A stretch of DNA of 64,000 nucleotides, from positions 434,001 to 498,000 of the forward strand of contig NZ_CP054841.1 in NCBI RefSeq assembly GCF_013363755.1, read 5' to 3'. Under the pieces are notes generated by a model. It was not told where the DNA came from and did not search any database. It saw nothing but the letters and a program-made list of their open reading frames with translations. Shown here in pieces: positions 8,602 to 17,506 of the stretch (positions are counted from its first letter, which is position 1; each line of letters begins with the position of its first letter). The DNA comes from Comamonas antarctica (GTDB taxonomy: Bacteria > Pseudomonadota > Gammaproteobacteria > Burkholderiales > Burkholderiaceae_C). Position numbers and translations under genes: made by a program.

Positions 8602-8653
8602 AAAAAGCGCTTTTTAGTAACGATAAGGACCCCTTATCGCGATCAACGATCGC
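8602..8653. repeat. Three adjacent perfect palindromes
   Basis: Within 52 bp there are three dyads: AAAAAGCGCTTTTT (8602-8615), CGATAAGG-acc-CCTTATCG (8621-8639) and GCGATC-aac-GATCGC (8639-8653). They lie in a gene-free gap between the Bug remnant and the acetyltransferase gene. None has a following T-run, so simple terminators are not obvious. Confidence 0.8.
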
Positions 8654-8694
8654 TGAGGCCACTTTCGACCGTTGTGGAACGACGTGACCACCCA

Positions 8695-9156
8695 CTACCT
8701 CAACACCTTCCGCATCACCGCGTTTTGCAGCACCACGCCGCGCCGGACAGGAAATTGCCGCTCGACGACCTCGAATCCGTGGAGCAGGAAAAAAGGCTCT
8801 GCGGTCTTGCTTACCTGCGACGTGAGTTCAATCAGGCCGAGCGCATTGGCTTCCTGATGAATGCGTTGCATCAGCCGCCGCCCTATTCCTTGGCGCGGGT
8901 GGCGGCCGGATACGAAGAAATGGTCGATGTAGCCGTTTTGCTGCAGATCGGCGTAGCCGACGATTTCACCGCCCTGCTCCGCCACAAAAGGCTGAATCTC
9001 ACGCATGCGGCGGGCCCATGAATCCGCGTCCATGTCGGCTGGAGCCCAGGCCTGGATCTGTTCGGCGGTGTAGTCTTGGGCAGCAATGAGATGAATGGCC
9101 GAACGATATACGTCGAGCAAAGCGGCTTCGTCCCCGGGCTTGAATCTGCGAATCAT
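8695..9156 (-). CDS. GNAT-family N-acetyltransferase
   Basis: Starts at ATG 9156 (MIRRFKPGDEAALLDVYRSA), preceded by AAAGG; a longer frame to 9213 adds an Arg-rich leader without domain content. The 153-residue protein shows the GNAT fold: an N-terminal strand-helix, then GGEIVGYADL, and the acetyl-CoA pyrophosphate loop RHPRQGIGRRLMQRI at about residues 84-98. HGFEVVERQFPVRRG near the C-terminus is typical of small cytosolic acetyltransferases of the PhnO/ElaA-like type. The substrate cannot be told from sequence. It is the first intact gene of the GC-rich chromosomal backbone after the island. Confidence 0.88.
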   Translation of the reverse strand: MIRRFKPGDEAALLDVYRSAIHLIAAQDYTAEQIQAWAPADMDADSWARRMREIQPFVAEQGGEIVGYADLQQNGYIDHFFVSGRHPRQGIGRRLMQRIHQEANALGLIELTSQVSKTAEPFFLLHGFEVVERQFPVRRGVVLQNAVMRKVLR

Positions 9157-9409
9157 GCGCTGCCTTTCGCGCCGGCCGCGACACCTGCAGCACGCGCCCG
9201 CGGACGGGCGCAATCTGGCAACCCCGTTGTCCGGAAACCGAGGTGATGCAAAGCCAAATATTCAATAGAGCGCATGGTCCATCACCCTATCACGGCCAAC
9301 TGCCCGAAAAACCTCGCCTGAACCCCGAGCAAGCTGGTAACGTCCGGTCAATAACGGATATTCCCGGAAATCGATCCGGGAGCCAGGACACATCAAGAGA
9401 GGTCGTGAT

Positions 9410-10915
9410 ATGTGGAATGCTTTGCTGGCGGTGCTGCGCTACTTCCAGGCGGCGGTGCCGTTTCGGCTGGGCCCGGCGCTGATCGCGACGGCGGTGCTGC
9501 TGACGCTGCTGCTGATCCCTGCACCGGACGGGCTCACGCCCCATGCCTGGAGCCTGGTGGCGATCTTTCTGACGACCATCGTGGCCATCATTCTCAAGGT
9601 CATGCCGATCGGGGTGATGGCGCTGATGGCCATTGTGATCGTCTCGCTGTCGCAGGTCACCTCGGGCAGTTCCAAGGGCGCGATCACCGATGCGCTGAGC
9701 AGCTTTTCCAATCCGCTGATCTGGCTGATCGTGGTTGCGATCCTGATTTCGCGCGGCCTGAAGAAAACCGGGCTAGGCAACCGCATCGGCCTCAAGTTCA
9801 TCGCGCTGCTGGGCAAGCGCACGCTGGGCATAGGCTACGGCCTGACGCTGTGCGAGCTGATCCTGGCGCCCTTCACGCCCAGCAATACCGCGCGCGGCGG
9901 CGGCATCGTGCATCCGATCATGAAGTCGATCGCCAACGCCTTTGACTCCGATCCGGCCAAGGGGACCGAGCGCAAGGTGGGCACCTACCTGGCGCTGGTG
10001 AACTACCACGCCAATCCCATCACCTCGGCGATGTTCGTCACGGCCACCGCGCCGAATCCGCTGGTCGTGGACTTCGTCGCCAAGGCCACCCATCAGAGCT
10101 TCCAGCTGAGCTGGACCACCTGGGCGCTGTGCATGCTGCTGCCCGGCCTGCTGTGCCTGCTGCTGATGCCGCTGGCGATCTATCTGCTGTCGCCGCCCGA
10201 GCTCAAGGCCACGCCCAACGCGGTGGACTATGCGCACTCCGAGATGGCGAAGATGGGCCCGCTGTCGGGCAGCGAGAAGGTCATGCTTGGCACCTTCGGT
10301 CTGATGCTGCTGCTGTGGGCCAATGTGCCGGCAATGCTGCTGGGCCCGGCGTTCACGCTCGATCCCACGGTGGTGGCCTTTGTCGGCTTGTTCATCCTGA
10401 TCATCACCGGCACCATCGACTGGGACGATGTGCTGTCAGAGAAGAGCGCCTGGGACACGCTGGTGTGGTTTGGCGCGCTGGTCATGCTGGCCGAGCAGCT
10501 CAACAAGCTGGGCGTGATCAGCTGGTTCTCGCTGGGCATGAAGGATGCGATCGTCGCCAGCGGCATGGGCTGGCCGGCCATTGCCGCGGTGCTGGTGGGC
10601 GTGTTCGTGTTCTCGCACTATCTGTTTGCCAGCACCACGGCGCACATCAGCGCCATGCTGCTGGCCTTTCTCACCGTCGGCGCGCAGCTGATTCCCGGGG
10701 AATATGTCGTGCCCTTCATGCTGCTGATGGCGGCCGGCTCGAGCATCATGATGACGCTCACGCACTACGCCACCGGCACCTCGCCGATCATCTTCGGCAG
10801 CGGCTATGTGACGCTGGGCAACTGGTGGCGCGTCGGCGCGGTGATGTGCGTGCTTGAGTTGCTGGTGTTTGCCGTGGTCGGCAGCGTCTGGTGGAAGCTG
10901 CTGGGCTACTGGTGA
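9410..10915 (+). CDS. DASS-family anion:Na+/anion exchanger (CitT/TtdT/SodiT-like)
   Basis: Inner-membrane permease of 501 residues with roughly 12 hydrophobic segments spread over its whole length. It belongs to the divalent anion:sodium symporter family (Na_sulph_symp): typical pieces are LAPFTPSNTARGGGI near residue 155 and the second half-repeat with FASTTAHISAMLLAF and HYATGTSPIIFGSGYV. Family members move citrate, succinate, malate, tartrate or 2-oxoglutarate; which one cannot be decided here. The start at ATG 9410 follows an AGAGAGG ribosome site. The gene converges with the AspT-like gene, and a hairpin covers both stop codons. Confidence 0.92.
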   Translation: MWNALLAVLRYFQAAVPFRLGPALIATAVLLTLLLIPAPDGLTPHAWSLVAIFLTTIVAIILKVMPIGVMALMAIVIVSLSQVTSGSSKGAITDALSSFSNPLIWLIVVAILISRGLKKTGLGNRIGLKFIALLGKRTLGIGYGLTLCELILAPFTPSNTARGGGIVHPIMKSIANAFDSDPAKGTERKVGTYLALVNYHANPITSAMFVTATAPNPLVVDFVAKATHQSFQLSWTTWALCMLLPGLLCLLLMPLAIYLLSPPELKATPNAVDYAHSEMAKMGPLSGSEKVMLGTFGLMLLLWANVPAMLLGPAFTLDPTVVAFVGLFILIITGTIDWDDVLSEKSAWDTLVWFGALVMLAEQLNKLGVISWFSLGMKDAIVASGMGWPAIAAVLVGVFVFSHYLFASTTAHISAMLLAFLTVGAQLIPGEYVVPFMLLMAAGSSIMMTLTHYATGTSPIIFGSGYVTLGNWWRVGAVMCVLELLVFAVVGSVWWKLLGYW

Positions 10916-10933
10916 GGCCGGCCGGCCCTCACC
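10911..10933. terminator. Bidirectional hairpin covering two convergent stop codons
   Basis: GGTGAGG (10911-10917) pairs with CCTCACC (10927-10933) around a CCGGCCGGC core. The stop codon of the DASS gene (10913-10915) and that of the convergent AspT-like gene (10929-10931) both lie inside the arms. No clear T-run, so its termination strength is uncertain. Confidence 0.55.
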
Positions 10934-12518
10934 GGCTCCACACCGCGACCAGCTGCACGATCAGGATCTTCACCACCGTCATTGACGGGAAGATCATCGC
11001 GTAGCCGATGTCGGGCTTGTCGGTAGGCGCGATGCGGTTGGCAAACGACAGGATCGCCGGGTTGCCGGTGACGCCGGCCACCACGCCGGCCACGGTGTCG
11101 AAGGGCAGGCGAAACACGGCCATGGCGATCAGCATCGTCACCGCCACCAGCACCGCCACGATGGCGCTGCCCAGCAGCAGATACAGCAGGCCGCTTTGCG
11201 CGATGGCCGCGGCAAAGGTCGCACCCGAGGAGATGCCCACCACGGCCAGGAACAGCGTCAGGCCGAAGTTGCGCAGCACCAGGTTGGCCGACACCGGCAT
11301 GGCCCACTGCAGTGCGCCGGTGCGCCGGCGCCAGCCCAGCAGCAGCGCGACCAGCAGCAGCCCCGCAAAGCCCAGCGAGAAGCTGCCGATGAAGGGCAAG
11401 GTCCAGGCAATCGCGCCAAAGCCCAGGCCCAGGGTCACGCCCACGCCCAGGCCGATGTAGTTGACCTCGCCCGTGCTGCGCACCGAGTCGCCGAAGATCG
11501 CCGCGAGCGCCGCGAAGCTCGAGCGCGGCGCGAGAATGCCGACGCGGTCGCCAAACTCCAGCCGGCGTCCGGGCAGCGCATCGAGATCGGCATCATTGCG
11601 GCGCAGGTGCAGGATGCGCGCCTGCAGCGCGGCGGGAATCTGCAGCTCGGCCAGCTGCTTTCCCGCGGTGCGCGGATTCGAGACAAACAGCCGGAAGTAA
11701 TCCAGGTCCTGGCGGTCGCGCAGCATGCGGCCGGGATCGGCGGGGCCGAAGCGCGACGCGGCATTGCGCAGCGCCAGCGGGTCGGTGCCGGTGAACAGCA
11801 GCACATCGCCGCGCTGCAGCGCCGTGGCGGCATCGGCCGGCAGGTTATGGTGGCCGCGCCGCAGCGCCGCGATCGCCACCCCCGGCGGCAGGTTCACGCA
11901 GGCTTCTGCCAGGGTCATGCCCAGCACCGCGAACTCCTCCACATCCACCTCCTCGGTGTGCAGCACGGCGGCATGGCTGCGGTCGAACTTCGGCTTGAAG
12001 AAGGCGTTGTACAGGCCCAGCATCAGGATCGGCACCGCCACGCCCAGCGGATAGGCCACCGAATAGCCGGTGGCCGGATCGGTGCCGAACACCGCCAGCG
12101 CGGCCTGCAGCGCCGCGGTGCTGGTGCCGGCGCCGGCAAACGCGCCCAGCGCCTTGGCGAGTTCCGTGCCCGGCAGCCAATGCACGGCGGCCAGCGTCAG
12201 CGCCAGCGCCGCGGCCACGGCAAGCAGCGCCGCGAGATTGGCCTTGGCGCCCTCGGCACTGCTCAAGCCACGAAAGAACTGCGCGCCGTAGGCCACGCCC
12301 ACGCCGTACAGGAACAGCATCAGCCCGACATTGCCCAGCAGCGGTGGCAGCGAGAGCCTGGGCGCGGCGGCGCCCACGGCCAGGCCGACAAACAGCACGG
12401 CGCCCGAGCCCAGCGCAAACCCCTTGATATTGACCGCGCCCAGCAGGTAGCCGACGGCAATGGTGAAAAAGACCGCCAGCAAGGGCTGCGCCGCCAGGAA
12501 ATCCGCAAGCCAGTTCAT
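10929..12518 (-). CDS. AspT/YidE-type transporter (aspartate:alanine exchanger family)
   Basis: Start taken at ATG 12518 (MNWLADFLAAQPLLAVF); a TTG at 12536 would add six residues. The roughly 529-residue protein is a tandem repeat of the Asp-Al_Ex membrane domain (about residues 10-170 and 370-525) with a cytosolic RCK/TrkA_C-like segment between them (GRRLEFGDRVGILAP). The second repeat has GVVAGVTGNPAILSFA. Known members exchange L-aspartate for L-alanine or related carboxylates. Its neighbour, divergently transcribed, is a D-lactate dehydrogenase-like gene; the convergent neighbour is the DASS permease. These suggest carboxylate handling, but the substrate is not known. Confidence 0.88.
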   Translation of the reverse strand: MNWLADFLAAQPLLAVFFTIAVGYLLGAVNIKGFALGSGAVLFVGLAVGAAAPRLSLPPLLGNVGLMLFLYGVGVAYGAQFFRGLSSAEGAKANLAALLAVAAALALTLAAVHWLPGTELAKALGAFAGAGTSTAALQAALAVFGTDPATGYSVAYPLGVAVPILMLGLYNAFFKPKFDRSHAAVLHTEEVDVEEFAVLGMTLAEACVNLPPGVAIAALRRGHHNLPADAATALQRGDVLLFTGTDPLALRNAASRFGPADPGRMLRDRQDLDYFRLFVSNPRTAGKQLAELQIPAALQARILHLRRNDADLDALPGRRLEFGDRVGILAPRSSFAALAAIFGDSVRSTGEVNYIGLGVGVTLGLGFGAIAWTLPFIGSFSLGFAGLLLVALLLGWRRRTGALQWAMPVSANLVLRNFGLTLFLAVVGISSGATFAAAIAQSGLLYLLLGSAIVAVLVAVTMLIAMAVFRLPFDTVAGVVAGVTGNPAILSFANRIAPTDKPDIGYAMIFPSMTVVKILIVQLVAVWSR

Positions 12519-12600
12519 ATCGTTGGGTTTCGTCAAGTTGAAACGAGAATTAGTTTAATCTTGCATCAGTTACGAAACGTTTTCGCAAAGGATCCGGTGC

Positions 12601-13596
12601 ATGAAAGTGGCTGTCTTCAGCACGCGTCGCTACGACAAGTCGCTGCTCACCCAGGCCAACGCGGCCGCGGGGCATGAACTGGTTTTCATCCAGGATAGGC
12701 TGACATCCGAGACCGCTGCGCTGGCCGCGGGCTGCGCGGCGGTCTGTGTGTTCGTCAACGACAACGTCGACGCGCAGGTGCTGGAACTGCTGGCGCAACA
12801 GGGCACGCGGCTGGTGGCCACGCGCTCGACGGGCTACAACCATGTGGATGCCGCCGCCGCGGCGCGCCTGGGTGTCGAGGTGGTGCGCGTGACCGACTAC
12901 TCGCCGCATTCGGTCGCCGAGTTCGCGGTCGGGCTGCTGCTGGCCGTCAACCGCAAGATCGCGCGCGCCAGCATTCGCACGCGCGAAGGCAATTTCGAGC
13001 TCGACGGCCTGATGGGTTTCGATCTGCACGGCAAGACCGCGGGCGTTGTCGGCACCGGCAAGATCGGCACCATCTTCGCGCGCATCCTGCAGGGTTTCGG
13101 CTGCACGGTGCTGGGCTACGACCTCTACCCCTCGCCGGCCTTCGAGGCCGCGGGCGGGCGCTATGTTGGGCTGGACGAGCTGATGCGGCAAAGCGATGTG
13201 ATTTCGCTGCACTGCCCGCTGACCGACGCCACGCGGCATATCGTCGACGCGAGCACGCTGGCGAGCGTCAAGCCCGGCGCCATCCTGGTCAACACCAGCC
13301 GCGGCGGGCTGGTCGATACCGAGGCCGCGATCGAGGCCTTGAAGACGGCGCGGCTGGGCGGGCTGGCCATCGATGTCTACGAGCAGGAAGCCAGCCTGTT
13401 CTTCCAGGATCTGTCCTCGACCATCATCACCGACGACGTGATCCAGCGCCTGGTGTCGTTCCCGAACGTGATCGTCACCGGCCACCAGGCGTTCTTCACC
13501 CAGGAAGCCATCGGCCAGATCATGCAGACCACCATCGCCAGCATCAGCGCATTCGAGCGTGGCGAAACCCTCGTCAACCGCATCCCGGCCGCCTGA
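12601..13596 (+). CDS. ldhA: D-lactate dehydrogenase-like 2-hydroxyacid dehydrogenase
   Basis: NAD-dependent reductase interconverting pyruvate and D-lactate (family activity). The 331-residue protein has the Rossmann motif GVVGTGKIGTIFA at 148-160. Positions of catalytic residues match D-lactate dehydrogenases: R234 (NTSRGG), E263 (DVYEQE) and H295 (TGHQAFFT). The N-terminal MKVAVFSTRRYD and the late TSRGGLVDT and FFTQEA segments are specific to the LdhA branch rather than to glycerate or phosphoglycerate dehydrogenases. It is separated from the divergent AspT-like gene by 82 bp and is followed by a small unknown gene. Cytosolic; likely used in fermentation or lactate turnover. Confidence 0.92.
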   Translation: MKVAVFSTRRYDKSLLTQANAAAGHELVFIQDRLTSETAALAAGCAAVCVFVNDNVDAQVLELLAQQGTRLVATRSTGYNHVDAAAAARLGVEVVRVTDYSPHSVAEFAVGLLLAVNRKIARASIRTREGNFELDGLMGFDLHGKTAGVVGTGKIGTIFARILQGFGCTVLGYDLYPSPAFEAAGGRYVGLDELMRQSDVISLHCPLTDATRHIVDASTLASVKPGAILVNTSRGGLVDTEAAIEALKTARLGGLAIDVYEQEASLFFQDLSSTIITDDVIQRLVSFPNVIVTGHQAFFTQEAIGQIMQTTIASISAFERGETLVNRIPAA

Positions 13597-13634
13597 CGCC
13601 GCGGTCCCGCCCCTATTTCCCCCTTTAGAAAACC

Positions 13635-13970
13635 ATGTTGAACCCCAGCCACGACTCCAGTCCCCGCCACTGGGAAACCATCCTCGAGAGCATCGACCAG
13701 GAGATCACGCAGATGGCCATCCTGTGCCGCATCCGCCTGTTCGATCCGGGAGTGATCGCCCGCATCATCGAGCGCAACGACGTGGTGTGCGGACACAAGA
13801 ACCCGCGCGCGTTCGAGAAGCTGCGCGCGCTGCTGATCATGCATTTCACCGCGCACCAGCGCGCCGAGCATGAACTCGACGAAGCGCAGGTCAACGCCAT
13901 CGATGCGCATATCCGCGCACATCTGGATGCGCGCCTGGGCGGCCATCTGCTGGAGCAGCTCAAGAGCTGA
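13635..13970 (+). CDS. Conserved small protein of unknown function, 111 aa
   Basis: Starts at ATG 13635 (MLNPSHDSSPRHWETI), 38 bp after ldhA, so it may be co-transcribed. It is an all-helical looking, charged soluble protein with no signal peptide: ESIDQEITQMAILCRIRLFD, IERNDVVCGHKNPRAFEKL, and a C-terminal stretch rich in Ala/Glu/His. GC-rich codon use matches the neighbouring genes, which supports it being real. I recognise no domain. Confidence 0.7.
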   Translation: MLNPSHDSSPRHWETILESIDQEITQMAILCRIRLFDPGVIARIIERNDVVCGHKNPRAFEKLRALLIMHFTAHQRAEHELDEAQVNAIDAHIRAHLDARLGGHLLEQLKS

Positions 13971-14026
13971 GCACCGGGCCGAGCCGGGTGTCCGCGCTGC
14001 GCGGCGCGGCCACCCGGGCAGCGGCA

Positions 14027-14407
14027 TCAGCTGTGGCTCAGCAGCTTGGCGACCTTGTGCTCGAACGCATCGCCCACGAGCGGTGCCGGCAGGTGCGAGT
14101 GCATGCCGAATTCCTCGATGCGCTGCACGATGCCGGCTTCGCTTTCGTCCTACACCACCAGCGTGCGCAGGCCCGACCAGGCCACCGAGGCGCGCAGCGC
14201 CGAGGCCCGGCCCTGGGTGGCCCAGCTCAGCGCGGCCACAGGACATGCCACGAACAGCCACCGAGCCAGCAATTGCCAATCGAGACTGGTTGCAGGCAGC
14301 AGCAATAGCGCCAGATAGCCCGCTACCATGCTCAGAAGCATGCTGCTCCAGCGCCTGGGGCCGATGCCGACCGGATCGCCGTGGTAGTAGGGAAAATCTC
14401 TGGTCAT
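14027..14407 (-). pseudogene. Broken membrane-protein gene (in-frame stop), possible CPBP protease remnant
   Basis: From ATG 14407 (MTRDFPYYHGDPVGIGPRRW) the frame runs through a hydrophobic stretch (SMLLSMVAGYLALLLLPA) and WLFVACPVAALSWA to a TAG at 14150-14152. Beyond that it stays open to TGA 14027-14029 with the plausible tail DESEAGIVQRIEEFG and AFEHKVAKLLSHS. The N-terminus resembles the start of CPBP-type intramembrane proteases, but the catalytic region is absent. It looks like a gene with a stop mutation and an internal deletion. The 178 bp between this and phnX holds nothing I recognise. Confidence 0.5.
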
Positions 14408-14584
14408 CAATGCCTGTTGTACGGGCCGGCCTTGCGGTCCCATCCCACCGCGCAGGCAGCTTCCCGCCATGGCCCACGCCAGCTTGCGGTGCCCAACACC
14501 GAGCGCCGCCTCAGTGCCGGTTCATTATGGTCAATGCCGACTCGGCATGGCGCCCACTGATGGAAGGCGATGCGCGCGCGGAAC

Positions 14585-15457
14585 TCACGGGCATGGGCAG
14601 CCGGGTGGCATTTGGCAGCCCGCATCGGGTCGGCCGTGACCGGCTTGCAGTGCAATCTGCCGCAGCACCTCGGGCAGCTCGGCGACGCTGCGCACTACAT
14701 GGTGCGCACCGGCTTTACGCAGCTTGGCCTCGGCCCGCGCCACGCGCGCCTCGATCTCCTGCGGGCTGGCCTGCGCCAGTTCGGCCAAAGAATAGCCGAC
14801 CTCGTTGCCCGACAGGCTCACGCCCACGGTCCACATGCCGGCGCGCAGCCCTTCCTCGATGCCGGGCACGGTATCGTCGACCTTGACGCAGGCGCGCACG
14901 TCGCCGATGCCCAGCGCCAGCACATTGGCCAGCGCCATGAAGGGCCCCGGGCGCCCGCCCGCGCGCAGTTCGTCGCCGGCCACCACATGGTCGGGCGCGA
15001 TGCCCGCGGCCGCGGCCTGGGGCAGCAGCTGGTCGAGTACCTCGCGCGGGTAGCCCGAGCACGAACCCACCTTCAGCCCCTGATCGCGCAGCCACTGCAG
15101 CGTCTGCACCGCGCCCTCGATGGGCGCGGAGAATTCACCGACCTTGGCAATCTGCATCGGCATGAAGCGCGCATAGATCGCATCGACATCGGCGGCGCCG
15201 GGCGCGGCGCCAAAGCGGCGGCGCCACTGGGCGGCAATCGATTCGTCCTGCAGCAGCTGGTGGATATGGTCCCACTTGGACAGCCCCATCGGGCCGCGCG
15301 CCTGGGCCAGCGTGATGTCGATGCCAAACGTGGCAAACGCCTCGACGAAGATCTGCGTGGGCGCGAGCGAGCCGAAGTCGACCAGCGTGCCGGCCCAGTC
15401 GAAGATCACGGCTTGCAGCGGGGCCAGGGTGGAGGAAGTGCTAGAGGTCGTGGACAT
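14585..15457 (-). CDS. phnX: Phosphonoacetaldehyde hydrolase PhnX
   Basis: HAD-superfamily enzyme that cleaves phosphonoacetaldehyde to acetaldehyde and phosphate, the second step in use of 2-aminoethylphosphonate. The 290-residue protein has nucleophile D20 in FDWAGT, the alanine variant of the HAD DxD motif specific to PhnX, and K61 in MGLSKWDHI, matching the Schiff-base lysine. Later come CSGYPREVLD and KVDDTVPGIEEG. The start at ATG 15457 follows a Ser/Thr-rich leader. It is last in a run phnD-phnC-phnE-Fe-ADH-phnX on the minus strand. The C-terminal tail of about 20 residues is longer than usual. Confidence 0.93.
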   Translation of the reverse strand: MSTTSSTSSTLAPLQAVIFDWAGTLVDFGSLAPTQIFVEAFATFGIDITLAQARGPMGLSKWDHIHQLLQDESIAAQWRRRFGAAPGAADVDAIYARFMPMQIAKVGEFSAPIEGAVQTLQWLRDQGLKVGSCSGYPREVLDQLLPQAAAAGIAPDHVVAGDELRAGGRPGPFMALANVLALGIGDVRACVKVDDTVPGIEEGLRAGMWTVGVSLSGNEVGYSLAELAQASPQEIEARVARAEAKLRKAGAHHVVRSVAELPEVLRQIALQAGHGRPDAGCQMPPGCPCP

Positions 15458-15494
15458 GGTGATGTTTCTGGAAAGAAAGGGACGGACTGCGGCA

Positions 15495-16583
15495 TCAAGC
15501 CAACTGCCGGATGAAGTTGCGCCCGCGCGGGCCGGTCGCGGCCTTGTGCAGCATCGCGCTCCAGTCGGCGGGCGCGACACCGTAATGCGCGGGATCGGTG
15601 GCCACGCCCAGCTGGTGCAGCCAGCCGCGCAGCGCGTCAAGGGCCGCGCCGGCGCTGGCGGCGCCGAAGATCGACAGCAGCGCGGCATCCACTTCGGCGT
15701 CCGCGCCCATGGCCATCTCCAGCACCAGCGGCAGGCTGAAGGAGCAGGCCAGGCCATGCGGCACGCCGTGGCGCAGCGTGATGTCATAGGACAGCGAATG
15801 CGCGAGCGCGGTCTTGGTGTTGGAAAACGCCAGCCCGGCCAGCAGCGCGGCCCGGGCCATGTCGGCGCGCAGCGCCAGGCTGCCCGGCTGCTGCATCAAT
15901 TGCGGCAGCGTGGCCAGCGTGCGCCGCGCCGACTGCACGGCCAGCGCCATCGACACCGGGTTGCGGTGCACATTCCAGATCGACTCGAGCGCATGCGACA
16001 GCGCGTCGAGCCCCGCGGCCAGCGTCGCGCCCGCGGGCAGGCTGGCCATCAGCTCGGCATCGATGATCGCGGCCTCGGGCCAGGTGCAGTCCTGGTGCAG
16101 CGAGTGCTTGCGCCCCGCGGCCTGGTCCCACAGCGTGGCCCAGGGCGTGACCTCGCTGCCGGTGCCGGCGGTGGTGGGGATGGCAATCAGCGCCTTGTGC
16201 GGGCCCGCGGGCAGCTGGCCGCCCTGCTCCAGCAGCGCCAGCAGTTCCGCGAAGCCGCGCGAAGGCGTGGCGCATAGCAGTGCCTTGGCGCAGTCGATGG
16301 CGCTGCCGCCGCCCAGCGCCACGATGCAGGGCACGTCGGCATGATCACGCTGCACGCGCTCATAAAGCGGCGCCAGCCACTGCACATCGGGATTGGGCTG
16401 CACGCAGTCCACCACGGCTTGGAGTTGCGCGCCCAGCAGGGTTTGCACGCGCTGCACCAGGCCCAGGCTGCGGGCTTCGGGAAACGTCACCAGCAGGCAG
16501 CGGCGGCCGGCCAGCAGCGCCGGCAGCTGTTGCAGGCTGCCGGCGCCGGCAGTGATGCGCACGGGGTTGTGATAAGTCCACAC
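15495..16583 (-). CDS. Iron-containing alcohol dehydrogenase of the phosphonate cluster (PsrA-like)
   Basis: Group III Fe-dependent dehydrogenase, about 362 residues from GTG 16583 (VWTYHNPVRITAGAG). No ATG exists near the domain start and no clear ribosome site, so the exact start is uncertain. It has the NAD-binding segment ALGGGSAIDCAKAL, IAIPTTAGTGSEVT, and metal-ligand residues in IIDAELM, GLDALSHALES, ALAHSLSY and GVPHGLA. Genes of this type occur in phosphonate operons beside phnX; a role in reducing phosphonoacetaldehyde or handling its acetaldehyde product is an inference from context. It lies 37 bp before phnX and 89 bp after phnE. Confidence 0.85.
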   Translation of the reverse strand: MWTYHNPVRITAGAGSLQQLPALLAGRRCLLVTFPEARSLGLVQRVQTLLGAQLQAVVDCVQPNPDVQWLAPLYERVQRDHADVPCIVALGGGSAIDCAKALLCATPSRGFAELLALLEQGGQLPAGPHKALIAIPTTAGTGSEVTPWATLWDQAAGRKHSLHQDCTWPEAAIIDAELMASLPAGATLAAGLDALSHALESIWNVHRNPVSMALAVQSARRTLATLPQLMQQPGSLALRADMARAALLAGLAFSNTKTALAHSLSYDITLRHGVPHGLACSFSLPLVLEMAMGADAEVDAALLSIFGAASAGAALDALRGWLHQLGVATDPAHYGVAPADWSAMLHKAATGPRGRNFIRQLA

Positions 16584-16672
16584 GGTCGGGTCTTTCAGGA
16601 AATTCAGGCAAAGAAGGGCCGCACCACCCGGGCCGGGACGGCAAGGAGTGCGGCACGCGGCGACGCCGCGTA

Positions 16673-17506
16673 TCAGTGGCGCGCGCCCTGCTGGATGCGG
16701 CTGCGCAGCGCGTTGGAAGCCAGGTCGGCGAGGATCACCATCAGCGTGATGACGATGATGCAGGTCGCGGTCTCCTGGTAGCGGAACAGCTTCAGGCTGG
16801 CCACGAGCTCGAAGCCCAGCCCGCCCGCGCCCACCATGCCCAGCACCGTGGCCGAGCGCAGATTGACTTCGAAGCGGTACAGCACCACGGCAATCCAGGC
16901 GGTGATGGCCTGAGGCACCACGCCAAAGGCAATCACCTGCAACTGGCTCGCGCCGGCGCTGCGCAGCGCCTCGAGCGGGCCGTTGTCGATCTCCTCGATG
17001 CTTTCGGCAAAGAACTTGCCCAGCATGCCCATGCCGTGCAGCGCCAGCGCCAGCACGCCGGGAAACGGCCCCAGGCCCACGGCCGAGACAAACACCAGCG
17101 CCAGGATCAGCTCGTTGATGCTGCGCACCACGTTGAGGAATTGGCGCGTGGCGCGGCGCAGCCCGTGCCAGCTGTGCAGGTTGCTGGCGGCTATGAAGGA
17201 CAGCGGCAGCGCCAGCAGGATCGACAGCAGCGTGCCCCAGATGGCGATCTGCAGGGTCTCCAGCGCCGGCGCCCACAGGCGCGGCAGGATGCCCAGGTCG
17301 GGCGGCACCGAGCGCGCGAGGAAGTCGCCGATCTGCGGCAGGCCCGCGGCCAGCTCGCCCCAGCTCATCTGCGCGCCGCCGGCGCTCCACACCAGCACCC
17401 AGCCCAGGGCCAGCGCCAGCGCCGCCTGGGCCAGCCAGCCGGTCGTGGTCTGCGGGCGCGCGGCAGTCCACTGCCAGCGCGTGGTATTCAAGGTCGGGTT
17501 TTCCAT
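16673..17506 (-). CDS. phnE: Phosphonate ABC transporter permease PhnE
   Basis: Inner-membrane permease of the PhnCDE importer, 277 residues. Start at ATG 17506 with GGGAGG just upstream. Six or so membrane segments; the conserved cytoplasmic EAA loop is ALRSAGASQLQVIAFGVVP. Other family pieces are NLHSWHGLRRATRQFLNVVRS and GMVGAGGLGFEL. The stop codon of phnC and this start overlap by one base (TGATG), showing translational coupling. Confidence 0.93.
   Translation of the reverse strand: MENPTLNTTRWQWTAARPQTTTGWLAQAALALALGWVLVWSAGGAQMSWGELAAGLPQIGDFLARSVPPDLGILPRLWAPALETLQIAIWGTLLSILLALPLSFIAASNLHSWHGLRRATRQFLNVVRSINELILALVFVSAVGLGPFPGVLALALHGMGMLGKFFAESIEEIDNGPLEALRSAGASQLQVIAFGVVPQAITAWIAVVLYRFEVNLRSATVLGMVGAGGLGFELVASLKLFRYQETATCIIVITLMVILADLASNALRSRIQQGARH

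Noticed and set aside
13870..14886. 338-codon + strand frame
   Set aside because: Arg/Ala/Pro-rich shadow crossing three different gene contexts on both strands.
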